Below, piece after piece: positions 54,795 to 64,000 of a stretch of 64,000 nucleotides of DNA (positions within the stretch are counted from its first letter, which is position 1; every line of letters begins with the position of its first letter). Under the pieces are notes generated by a model. It did not search any database. It saw only the letters and a program-made list of their open reading frames with translations, and was not told the DNA's origin. Both the position numbers and the translations under genes were made by a program. The stretch covers positions 45,344,683 through 45,408,682 of the forward strand of contig CM034297.1 in the NCBI GenBank assembly GCA_019925795.1, given 5' to 3'. The stretch is from Dendrobium chrysotoxum (Eukaryota; Streptophyta; Magnoliopsida; Asparagales; Orchidaceae).

Positions 54795-54978
54795 GTAACT
54801 TTTATTTCTTATTTTATTCCAAGCAATTATTTTTAACAGGAGGATTAGCAGATAATCCGAATTTAGCTAGCGGAACTAGTTGGTTTTTGGTTTTGTGAAG
54901 GCCGAAAACTGCAGCTTTTGTCTTTATTATTATTATTATTATTTTGTTTGATTGGAGCTTGGGCGTTATTGATTTTAA

Positions 54979-55197
54979 GGGCTCATTTGGTAGCTTGAAT
55001 TTTGAAAAATGAAGAAGTTTGTTTAATGCATCATTTGGTTGTATGTAATTACGTACTAACATTGATTCAAACTCCACAAACATCCTCAAAACTCCATGTG
55101 AAGTGAGGGTTACAAGTTCGTGCTCAAATGAGACAAAGAAAATCCTCATTTTCTGCAAGTTCTCTGTCTACATTTTACAAGCAACCAAAATGCGCAC
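54979..55197. mobile_element. Small MITE-like element
   Basis: Terminal inverted repeats of about 25 bp: left GGCTCATTTGGTAGCTTG, right complement GCGCATTTTGGTTGCTTG, continuing into AATTTTG and AAAATG. About 220 bp in total. hAT-like terminal sequence. The target duplication is unclear. Confidence 0.45.
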
Positions 55198-55510
55198 TAA
55201 ATTCAGCTTCAGTTATGTGGAGGAAGTGCTTTGTTGGTACTCTTTATGTGGAGCATTAAGCATCATATTTTTGTAATTAGTTAGATGCCCAGTTTGTTTT
55301 CATAGAACCCTAATCAAAGTATTTTTTATTATCCAATATTTAACTTTTTCTTGATACCAATTTAATGATGGGGGAAATTCTGCTTGGATTTGCTGACCAA
55401 AATTTTTATTTGAATGGGCTTTAGAGCCCTTGGGTATGCTGTAAGATTAGTGCAATATATAGGTAATTAGTATTATAGAAATATCAAAATAGATCTAAGG
55501 GCTTTGAGCC
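55198..55510. other. No recognisable feature; right end carries TSD of G
   Basis: AT-rich. The last five bases (55506-55510, GAGCC) are the left target duplication of element G. Confidence 0.4.
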
Positions 55511-56104
55511 TAATGGACTGGCAACTGATCTGGTGGGCCCCACTAGGGTGGGCAGCGAGCAAGAAAAGAGAGGGGGAATTGTTTAGGAAAATTCTAATTA
55601 TAATTGAGAGGGAAGTAATTAGGGAAAAAAATCTAATTTGAATTCAAATCTGAGAGGGCATTATTTAGGGAAAACTCAGAGAAGTTAATATTCATTATGT
55701 AAGGGGGAATCAATGAGAATTTTTTTAGCAAAGTTTTAATTACAATTGAGAAGAAATTAATTAGGGAAAGAAATCTAAGTTGAATTCAAATTTGAGAGGA
55801 AACTATTTAGGGAAAGGGGGCTGATTTTAGAGGAAATTAGGGGAGCCTATTTAAGGCTAATTATGGGGTGATTTCAGATTATGCTTGATTTTGCTGGAAT
55901 TAGTTTTACTTAGGTTGAGTGCGCTCTAGTCGATTGCTAGAGATTTGGGAGGGCCGGATCTTCCTCTCTAATTGAAGATCCAACTGTATCTTGTGTTTTT
56001 CTTCTTAATTCTTTCAATAAAAAAAAAGAGTTCTTGTGTGTTCTTATTCCTAAATTTCTTGTGTCATTCTCTGGTTTTTCTGAAATTGCATCCACTTTCT
56101 ATCA
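55511..56104 (+). repeat. Element G 5' LTR
   Basis: 594 bp. Contains repeated GAGAGGRAATTATTTAGGGAAA-like modules, a CCTATTTAAGGCTAA TATA-like box and CTTTCAATAAAA, a plausible poly(A) signal. Ends CTTTCTATCA. Confidence 0.8.
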
Positions 56105-56135
56105 AATTGGTATAAGAACCTAGATCCATGTACCT

Positions 56136-56812
56136 ATGATAGGAAGAAAGATAGAAATGTTGGAAAGGGAGATCAGACATTTGAAATTTAAAATTTTATA
56201 TTTTCAAACTCAAATTTCAGCCGTCCACGATAAGATCGATGGGAAATTTGCCATCATAGTGGAGATGATGCAGAAGCTGCTTGAGGTTCAAACCAAACCG
56301 ATAATTTCGGAGGCGAGAGTTCATTGATCGAACAATGAAATCGGGGAAACCCTAATATAGGGACAATAAAGGGGAATTGGGAGGTGAAAATTTTGGGGGA
56401 AGAAGAGGAAATGCCACCTTTGGAACCACTTCTAAGGAGGGGAAAGGGTGAAGGAGTGGGATTTTTGGTGGAGCTTCAGAGTTTGGAAGGAGAATAAGAT
56501 GGAGAGAAGATAAAAGCACCATACATGATTCAACCACTCTCACAGTAGTATCGAGAGGTGTTGCCTCCTCCGCGGGAACACGAGCATGCTATCATTTTGA
56601 AGGAAGGAGTCTCACATATCAGTGTTCGTCTGTATCGTTCTCCCCAACTCTAGAATGATGAGATCGAGAGATTTATTAGGGAGTTGCTGGAGGCAGAGAT
56701 TATTTGACCCAGTGACAGTCCATTTTTCAGTTCAATGCTATCAGTCCAGTGCTTTAGCAGCAGTTTCCTTCGTTCTATCTTGAGGATAAGGTGACACTGT
56801 GGGAGGGGAGTA
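56136..56812 (+). pseudogene. Fused gag/RT/integrase-end fragments of element G
   Basis: 56136-56327 encodes a coiled-coil-like peptide (LEREIRHLKFKILYFQTQI) typical of the N-terminus of some gypsy gags. About 56580-56730 reads HAIILKEGVSHISVR and then NDEIERFIRELLEAEI, the start of gypsy RT, with stops. About 56760-56805 is the polyprotein end. The pieces are joined by deletions. Confidence 0.7.
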
Positions 56813-56813
56813 T

Positions 56814-57374
56814 TGATGGACCAGCCGATTTAACTGCAAGGGAATTAAGAACTCTCTTAATCAAAAGGGAGCTGTTTAGGAAGGTTCTTAATCAAAGGGG
56901 GAATTATTTAGGAAAGTTTTAATTACAATTGGGAGAGAATTATTTAGGACAAGAGATCTAATTTGAATTCAAAATCTAAGAGGAAATTATTTAAGAAAAG
57001 GGAGGAGGAATCAAGAAGAAATTGTTTAGGAAAGTTTTAATTACAATTGAGAGAGAATTATTTAGGGCAAAAGATCTTATTTGAATTCAAAATCTAAGAG
57101 AGAATTATTTAGGGAAAGGAAGCTAATTTGGGATGGAATTAGGGGAGCCTATTTAAGGTTAACTATGTTGTTATTTTGGGGGCATTGATTTGTGTTTGTT
57201 GTAGTCTTTTTTGAGAGGGCTCTAGCCGGCAGCTAGGGATTTGAGGGAGCCGGATCTCCCTCTCCAATTGAAGATCCAATTGTATCTTTCTTTTTCTTTC
57301 ATATATCTTTCAATAAAAGGTTCTTGTGTGTTCTTCTTCCTAGTTTTCTCAATTTTTTCATCCACTTCCTATTA
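56814..57374 (+). repeat. Element G 3' LTR
   Basis: 561 bp, starts TGATGGACCAGCC, ends CTTCCTATTA. Modules and poly(A)-signal-like AATAAAA as in the 5' copy but visibly diverged. Confidence 0.8.
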
Positions 57375-57379
57375 GAGCC

Positions 57380-58019
57380 CCATCTTAATAATTTTTTTAT
57401 CAAGATATCCTGACACAAATTCTTGTCTTTAATGATATTTAAGATTGTTCAGGCTCACACTGTTTGATGTGCTTTCGTAAGAAATGCAATGCTTGCGTCT
57501 ATTTCAATTCTATGATATGAATTATTTGAAAAAAATGTAGTTTCCTATGAATTTATTTTAATAGGGTGCATTGATAATTGAGATGAGCGCAAGCAAGATA
57601 GAGATTAGTGGATGTATTACTATATTTCTACATTGCCAAATTAACTTGGAATTGAATATAAATTTTTTAAGACTATTTTGTTTATAAGAAAGTTGTTCTT
57701 ATCTTTTGCCTCAATACTATTAACTATTAAGTTAATTATCAATATGTAAATGCAAGGTAATTATCTTCTAAAGGGTAAGATGTTGTGTTAATGAAACTGG
57801 TTTTATGCTGACGTTGTTGGTGCATGAGGTAATTCTCATAGTCATCTTCATTGTTATTTATGAGAGGGTGAATGTTGGTTTACATGTGCCGAAGTGGGAA
57901 AGGGAGTAAATTGAGCTTTTTATTACGCAAATTTAAAACTATTTTTACCATAGTAATATCATGAAGCTTAAAGGGAAAATAAGTATCAACAAAAGCAATA
58001 AATAAGAAGTGCAGCCTCA
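57380..58019. other. No recognisable feature
   Basis: AT-rich, no supported feature; possibly intronic to the mTERF gene if its 5' exon is near 54.6 kb. Confidence 0.35.
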
Positions 58020-58700
58020 TACGAACATGTAACCATTTTTATGTTATTTCTGCCGTAGCCTAGGTCCACATTTAGGTGTTCTCCACATGTAGAATTTTAT
58101 GCGCAACCTGCACTAAAATAAAATCGTTACTCCTCAACAGGCAGAGAAGCTTTTACACCAATCTTCTCCCCAACCATCTTTCCTTTCATTCGGATAACCT
58201 CTTATGAGTATTTTCCTCCAAAATTCTCTATGGAAATACAAGAGCAATCGAATAGAAATCAATCAATACAAAAGAAAAATGAGTTCTTACATGAAGATTC
58301 CCAAGAGCATGAAGAAATCAAGCACATCAAACATTAAACCTTAAATATCAACATCATGACAAACAAGCTTTCATTCTCTCTCAAATGGATCTATAAAAAA
58401 ACTCTCATTGAATTACAATAGGGCTTGGTGGATGAATTTCTTATGAGTGGCTAAGGTTTGAGTGAAAAGTGATTTAGTGTTTAATATTACTATTTATATT
58501 TTTCACCAGGGGCCTTATAAAGTTAATTGAATGAATTAGAACCATTAATTCCACATTTTCATGAACCACTAATGCTAAAAAATGGAGTGAAATCTGGCAT
58601 TCATTGGGTTTAAAAATGCTAGAATCACCATTAAAACCTTTAAGAAGTCGACTTTTGCAGAGACTTGCTAAACTTTGCAGTGGCTCGCCAAGCACAGTTT
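58020..58700 (-). repeat. Possible diverged copia LTR fragment
   Basis: On the minus strand the stretch 58040-58200 parallels the leader/U5 of the Sirevirus LTRs here: GTCCAC, GCACTAAA, ACTC, AGAGAAGC and TTTACA words occur in the same order as in element D at 11920-12020. No LTR ends, PBS or partner copy found. Similarity seen by eye only. Confidence 0.3.
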
Positions 58701-60421
58701 ATGGAGGCCCACAAATATTTGCAAAGAGACTCTATAATTATTTTTTCTGGTTCCCCGAGTTCTATATCATTACAGCAATTCTCAAACCTTCACAGATGAC
58801 CCCAAAGACTTTACAGCAACCTGTTAACCTTTTATGGAACTCCGTTAACTCTGCATTATATGTTATTTCTCAATTATTTTTCTTGAATAGATTTAGGGTC
58901 TTTTTCATCAAATTATCTATTTACTTTATTTCAGATAAAATCTCAAAAAATATTTAAAACATAATTTGGATTGAGAATTAAATTATTTAATAGTGTTACT
59001 AAGTGAAAACCTAACATAGTTCTAAAGAATATTTTTAACCGTTCTAGCTTGCTTCCCTTGCATGTCTTCAACGTTTTTATTTTGATTTGCTCTCACACAA
59101 ATTTTTTTCTAGTCTATTTGAACTTGTCTTCCTATACTTGAAATATCCTGATGATATACCTATTTCCTGCATTCACTAGATTGAAACCATCAGTTCTGCT
59201 TTCTTAGTGATATGTATGATCATCAAATTCTAATCATAAACTTAGGGCTGATGGGGTCAACAGTGCACACACTGAAGTGCAGGAATTATAATGCTTATGC
59301 TTGAATCACCTTACAAATACATTAAGATCAAAATCATTAAAAGCAATTTACTTTTGTAGTTAGTCAAATGTTACATGAAAGATTCAAATGTTACATGAAA
59401 GATTAGGGCCCATGAGGAAAAATTCTAAACCATGATAAGTCAGTAAGTATTAGTTGAATGTAACAGTTCACATTTAATAATGGTAAAATATAACTGAAGT
59501 GGAGAAGCCAATTACTGAGATAGAGGGTTGCGAGGATAATATATGAGCGTTTTAGAAAACAGTAATTAGTGGGTGGCACAGTAAAAAAAACTGAGTGAGA
59601 ACGATAAAACAATAGGAAAATTGTTTGGGCATCTTTTGAGTATTATCGATTTGATCCAACTATTGTATACTTACCCAATTCTAAATGAGGGGTGATATAA
59701 TTGATCAATTTGGACCAGAGACTGGTAATGTCTGTCTTGAACAGCAACCTACACTTCAGACTTGTAGCTTGGATGAAGTAGCTGAATCAGTAGTAGTCCT
59801 GTCTAAGTTTGATATGTATTTTTGCATCTCTAAAATATAAAGTTTTCGCATCCATATCTTTCTTTAAGGTTTCCTTAATATATTATTGCATGAATCTAAT
59901 TATAAAGGAGAATAAGATAGGAAATCGATGCTTTTTTTTTTCAGAATCTCATTGATTTGGTTCTGTTTTGCATTTTGTTGAATAGGGATGCTGGTAAATT
60001 CATTGCCATTTCCTTCTACTTGTCAAACTGCCTTATGGTGCTCCTTCCCATCTGTAAGTCACTTCTATAGAAGTTATTTCCATCAGTTAAAAGTATGTAC
60101 TATCCTGAAATGGCAATGTTCCTTTACTACAAAAGATTATTATTATTATTGTTATTATTCACTTGTCGAATGGTACTTGAGCACATTGCTAGGAAAGGTG
60201 ATTTCTTATTTCATACTTGAGATTTTACCTCTTCTTTCCTTCGTGTAATTGCTTGTTCAAACATTAAGTTCAGGTTCTCTTCATATTTCAACCAAAATTT
60301 GGTGATCGAATCAATTATAACATTTAGCATTTATAGTCTTCTGTCCTGGTGAATTACATGTGGAAGTAATAAAGTTGAGTTGCTTCTTTAATTTGAATTT
60401 TTGCACTTTGCCTTTCAGACT
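58701..60421. other. AT-rich upstream or intron sequence of the mTERF gene
   Basis: No gene recognised. It ends with TTTGCCTTTCAG at 60407-60418, a good polypyrimidine-AG splice acceptor four bases before the mTERF ATG. A short TTA/TTG microsatellite lies near 60135-60155. Confidence 0.4.
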
Positions 60422-61009
60422 ATGGTTTCATCTTCAACAAATTTGATTCTAGTTCAATGGAATCCATCATACAGAATTACGTCGCAGATCAAATTGCCCT
60501 CAAAGGAAAGATTTCTTTGCTCTGAGTTATCAGTTAGAACATACAAACTACTAGCAACTAATCAAGCACAGACCACCATACAAGAAGATAAGGATAGTAA
60601 TCTGTGGGAAGAAAGTAAACAATCACTCTATGCGTTCAATTTCACCACAGAAGAAGCCGATGGGATACTCAAGAAAGCTTTTGGCTGGATTCATTCACCT
60701 TATTGGGGCGAAGAACGAAGAAAAGAAACTCCTAAATTAGAGTCAATAAAAGAGATGTTGGATTACTTAAAGAGTTTAAGCCTTTCTGATGATGATCTCC
60801 ACAAGATACTGAAGAAGTTTCCTGAGGTACTGGGGTGTTGTCTTAATGAAGAGTTGAAGGCCAATGTTCAGACATTAGAAAGGGAATGGGGAATCAAAGG
60901 AAAAACACTTAGAAATCTTCTTCTTCGCAATCCTAAGGTGTTAGGATATAATGTGGACTGCAAAGGTGATTGCATGGCTAAATGTACTAGATGTTGGGTT
61001 CGGTTTTAG
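60422..61009 (+). CDS. mTERF-family protein, probably organelle-targeted
   Basis: 195 codons from ATG 60422 to TAG 61007-61009; an in-frame upstream reading exists but lies in the acceptor-like sequence, so this ATG is preferred. Residues 1-55 are Ser/Thr/Arg/Lys-rich and acid-poor, like a plastid or mitochondrial transit peptide. About 105-176 holds two mTERF-type helical repeats (LDYLKSLSLSDDDLHKILKK, FPEVLG, then LRNLLLRNPKVLGYN). The C-terminus ends DCKGDCMAKCTRCWVRF, a C-x3-C-x3-C-x2-C pattern. mTERF proteins bind organellar nucleic acid and affect transcription or splicing. It is short for the family, which usually has more repeats, but this small Cys-tailed type looks complete. It is the only intact host gene seen. 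Confidence 0.85.
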   Translation: MVSSSTNLILVQWNPSYRITSQIKLPSKERFLCSELSVRTYKLLATNQAQTTIQEDKDSNLWEESKQSLYAFNFTTEEADGILKKAFGWIHSPYWGEERRKETPKLESIKEMLDYLKSLSLSDDDLHKILKKFPEVLGCCLNEELKANVQTLEREWGIKGKTLRNLLLRNPKVLGYNVDCKGDCMAKCTRCWVRF

Positions 61010-61280
61010 TAAATTTATCAGCAGATTGTGTAGATGATATTAGTTCATACATCAAAAGGTCTCAGATTTGTTGGTCAGTAAAGCAAATTTAATTCATAAT
61101 GTAAGTTCATATTATAGAAAGGTTCTATATTATCGTTTCATTTGTATGAGTCTAACTTACAGGAGTGGAAATTCATGTTAGTTTTGAGTAAATATGATGC
61201 AAATCTGGAAGTCCATATTCATCAGAAATACAACTAGTGCTAATATTAATTTATTTTTCGCTATTGCTTTTATTTTTCTA
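61010..61280 (+). other. Probable 3' UTR and downstream of mTERF gene
   Basis: AT-rich, without coding potential. Its transcript end cannot be fixed from sequence. Confidence 0.35.
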
Positions 61281-61610
61281 TTTTATTTTGATAATTCATA
61301 TAATAGATGGTTCTCTTGAGGAGTTGTCTTCTCTAAAATCTGTGTTGGTTTATATGATTTTCATGTTGGTTTGAGTTTTCAATGGCCGGTTTAACCACTG
61401 TTTCCTTAGTTACATGGTTACAGCTTCTGTCTGTGTTATTTATTTTATTTTATTTTGATAATTCATATCAAAGATGGTTCTCTTGAGAAAGAGTAGTATT
61501 CTCTAAAATATGTGTTGGTTAAGTATGATTTTCATGTTGGTTTGAATTTTCAATGCCTGGCTTAACCATAGTTTCTTTAGTTACATGGTTACTGCTGTTC
61601 TCTGTGTTTA
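61281..61610. repeat. 167-bp tandem duplication
   Basis: Two adjacent copies with a period of 167 bp (GATAATTCAT starts at 61290 and 61457), each containing GATGGTTCTCTTGAG, TGATTTTCATGTTGGTTTGA and TTAGTTACATGGTTAC. They are about 85-90% alike by eye. Confidence 0.75.
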
Positions 61611-61679
61611 TTACAATTTTACTGCTGATTTTGATAACTATGGAGATTTGCGTAATATGCCTGCTGATACTGTAGCTTG

Positions 61680-62590
61680 GGACTGTTGATTAGCTGCCTT
61701 GTCGCAACAGATGGAATCTTGCTTTTAACTAATTGGTATTCCCTGCTGGCTTGCTGTGGTTGGTAAACTTAGGATTGCTGATAACCCAATTAAGCATAAT
61801 ATTAATGTACAGGCGGCATGCAGTTTATGCAATGATCATGACTGCTCTCAACTCTTTTTTTTTGAATGTGATTACATCCTCAACATCATTTCCACTCTTT
61901 TGCATTGGGCTGCTTTCATTTTGCTTCGACCTAACCTGTTGCAAATGTTGTCATATCTCTGATATGCCTCACATCTTTCCTGCTGCTAAGAATTGAAATT
62001 ATGTATCAACTTGCTGCTCCATATATTATATTTGGCGTAAACGCAATGGCCGGAGATTTGGGGATTCTATTGACAGCGCATCTACTCTGTTTAAAAAAAA
62101 AAAGAATCTTCTCTGAAGCATCCAATTGGAAGAGTTTCTATGGGATTGGACGCCTAATCTCTTGAAATGTTTTTGTTGGGATTCTGTTATTTTTGCTGGT
62201 CTTCTTTCTCCTGCTTATTTTGTTTGTGGCCAAATGTTTCTGCTGCTTGGCTCAATTCCTTGGACTTGGATGTTCCTGTCAGACAAAGTTCTCTTGTTCC
62301 TTTCAGAGAAGTTTGCTTTTTTCTGGTGTTTCTCTGATGGTGGTTTCTTTCATCTATGTGGAGCTGTTGTTTGTTTGGATGTTGTTCTCTTTGGGAGGTG
62401 TTCAGATGAGGGATATACTCAGTTGTTTCATGTGTGGCCATGGGTCCACTTAACTTTAGAAATCTTTATGCTGCCTTCGACACTTTGGGGGTCTCTTTTT
62501 TGTAGGGCGATGATGAACATCATTGCAACCATATGGCCTTTCATTCTCTTGGAAGGTCTTCGGGCAATCAGGTGATGTTTTTCAATCATT
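61680..62590 (+). pseudogene. LINE (L1-type) 3' end remnant with zinc-knuckle (zf-RVT) domain
   Basis: Translation near 61756-61962 gives ACSLCNDHDCSQLFFFECDY, the Cys-x2-Cys then His/Phe-Phe-x-Cys pattern of the domain that follows RT in plant L1 LINEs, and near 62015-62060 SIYYIWRKRNGRRFG, the conserved (Y/I)IWRERN block. Several stops and a slippage-prone poly-T and poly-A interrupt it. Sequence to about 62590 probably is LINE 3' UTR. No poly(A) tail or target duplication was identified. Confidence 0.65.
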
Positions 62591-63308
62591 ATTGATCATT
62601 CTGAATCCTGTTTTTGATGTTTTTACCTTTATTCTTCATTTTCTTTTTGAGTCTTGAACGTTTTTGTTTGCAGCTGAATTTTTCTTTGGATCACTAGATG
62701 TTGAGTCGCAATTTTTATTGTATTTTTCATGTAATTTTTTTTTCTTAATCAATGATTTTGGGCTCTTCCCTAATTTTCAAAAACAAATTGCAATATATAG
62801 CAAAACCAATCAATGATTTAGGCAACCCAATCAACTCATATATCTTCTCAAAGTCTCCAAAATTTATAATAGCTAGAAAGAAGCAACTCATAAATACATC
62901 ACCACAATGCACTGCAGGCAACCCCGAGCAAACTCAAAACCTGCAAGAATCAACTGAACTGGTAACATCCAATGGCTAATCATCATTCCTCTTTATTTTT
63001 GGGTGAAGGGCCAGACAGTGGAAATTCTCCTTTCTATGCAACTTTACGTTCATTTCTCATATGTTATAAATAAAGAGCAACAACAATGAAAATATATAAT
63101 CTTTAATCCATGTAATACTCTTGGTTAGAGTTCCTTTCCAATATTTTGTAAGAGAAACATCAAATAAGAATTTTTGCCCACCATATAGATCTTTTTTAAT
63201 CATCTGCATAGCAAAGGGAAACCCAAAAAATACGTGTGTATGAATTTTTTTTATTATAACAAAATAAGCATAATCTCTTAATAATAATGTCGTAATGAAT
63301 GTGATTGT
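62591..63308. other. No recognisable feature
   Basis: AT-rich. I see no gene, RNA or repeat to support between the LINE remnant and LTR H. Confidence 0.4.
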
Positions 63309-64000
63309 TGTTGCAACTCTGGGCCCAAGTATTGTGATTTTGATGATAACAAATATTATTATCTTATTATCACTGTTATTCTTGCATATCTATTTTGTTG
63401 TCCTACTCATTAATATTTCATGTCCACAAGTCCATTGGCAACATCAAATTAGCTTAAGATTAGATAGAATAGGGTTGAGTATGTATGTAATTTCAATTTC
63501 AAGTATTTATTCTTTTCTTAGAGTCAAATCATATATCTAATGGACACTAAGCTGAGTAACCTTGCACACACACACTCAAGGGAGTGAGTTAGTGAGTTAG
63601 TGTAATTTCTAGATTTTGAACTCATCATACAGTACGATTTATATCGTCCTAGATGATCAGTTAAAACAGAAAACCCTAATTATGGCACCCCTGTTAATTA
63701 AAAGTGACTAAACTAATCGTACTGTATGATCCATATCGTACAAGACGATCAGTTAAGATTATGAAAAACAGCCGCCAATCACAATTTAGGTATGTTCTAA
63801 TCATGCAGGACGATTTATGATATTCATGCCTAAATTGATCATGTGATTAGGGAATTAATTATGATAAAATTGCTCGATCAGATCATACAGGACGATCAGT
63901 GACGATCTTACTGGATGACCCGAGAGATACATGGGACGATACTTGATCGTCCTGCATCATCCCAGATGAAAAACCATGATTCTCTTCTAATCGTACAGGA
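63309..64000 (+). repeat. Element H: start of another Sirevirus-type LTR, cut by window end
   Basis: Starts TGTTGCAACTCTGGGCCCAAG-like and follows the B LTR order (ATTTTGATGATAACAAATATT, CACACACTCAAGGGAGTGAG). Palindrome doublets begin at about 63627, the first two pairs separated by 4 bp as in B. PBS and coding parts, if any, would lie to the right. Confidence 0.75.

Larger units (their letters stand above)
55511..57374 (+). mobile_element. Element G: internally deleted gypsy retrotransposon, 1.86 kb
   Basis: LTRs 55511-56104 and 56814-57374, PBS-like TTGGTATAAGAACC at about 56107, PPT GGGAGGGGAG at 56801-56810, and perfect 5-bp duplications GAGCC (55506-55510 and 57375-57379). The 0.7 kb interior fuses three gypsy pieces: a short coiled-coil gag N-terminus (56136-56327), an RT fragment (56580-56730) and the polyprotein C-terminus (FPSFYLEDKV, near 56766-56800). 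No complete domain, so non-autonomous. Confidence 0.85.

Noticed and set aside
59988..60248. 86-residue open frame upstream of the mTERF ATG as an extra exon
   Set aside because: No mTERF similarity, T-rich, and no good splice donor linked to the 60418 acceptor in frame.
62126..62575. 149-residue hydrophobic open frame
   Set aside because: Continues from LINE 3' sequence; Phe/Trp/Cys richness is due to T-rich DNA, and another frame is equally open.

Overview
This 64 kb window is eukaryotic, AT-rich flowering-plant nuclear DNA. It is almost entirely a graveyard of LTR retrotransposons beside one recognisable host gene, an mTERF-family organellar protein at about 60.4-61.0 kb. The plant assignment rests on the Ty1/copia Sirevirus (SIRE/Maximus-type) elements with an initiator-Met-tRNA primer-binding site, Tat/Ogre-like and other Ty3/gypsy remnants, an L1-type LINE tail, and the mTERF gene. 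The species cannot be told from the window.

Layout. The oldest layer is a minus-strand gypsy element (1-4103, continuing at 42053-about 44390), decayed and cut at the left edge. Sirevirus B (+, 4104-42052) is inserted in its first ORF; the gypsy reading frame resumes across B once one 5-bp target duplication is removed. Sirevirus C (+, 9946-28699; target duplication GATTT) sits inside B. Sirevirus D (-, 11675-21268; AGAAC) sits inside C, in C's primer-binding site. A fourth, youngest-looking Sirevirus A (+, 30266-39961; TTTCT) also sits inside B. Decay matches this stratigraphy: A has one nonsense codon in gag and an intact 1,016-codon pol; D has a few nonsense codons and two 1-nt deletions; C and B are heavily broken. 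To the right lie part of another gypsy LTR, a truncated minus-strand Sirevirus E (45866-50645), a deletion-derived LTR element F (50646-52791), small non-autonomous DNA-transposon-like segments, a 1.86 kb internally deleted gypsy element G (55511-57374; GAGCC), the mTERF gene, a LINE 3' remnant, and the start of another Sirevirus-type LTR, H (63309-end).

How the pieces work. Each Sirevirus is LTR - PBS - gag (two zinc knuckles) - pol (protease, integrase, RT, RNase H) - about 1.4 kb 3' region with an extra PPT-like tract - PPT - LTR. B differs in carrying a further 361-codon ORF remnant between pol and the PPT.

The most interesting signals are non-coding. (1) The U3 of these LTRs is an array of 15-bp palindromes (ATCGTCC-N-GGACGAT type) in doublets whose centres are exactly 21 bp apart in all seven doublets of A, in the seven of D and through E; the B/H family tends to 19 bp. 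(2) The transcribed leader part of each LTR carries tandem ~36-40 bp units, each a 5-bp-stem hairpin with an AGGAG-type loop; stem sequences differ completely between families but keep pairing. (3) The PPT/LTR junction lies in the loop of a 19-bp-arm inverted repeat. (4) B repeats the LTR-type palindromes plus a TATA-like box in front of its extra ORF, suggesting an internal promoter. All positions were read by eye; no alignment or database search was run.
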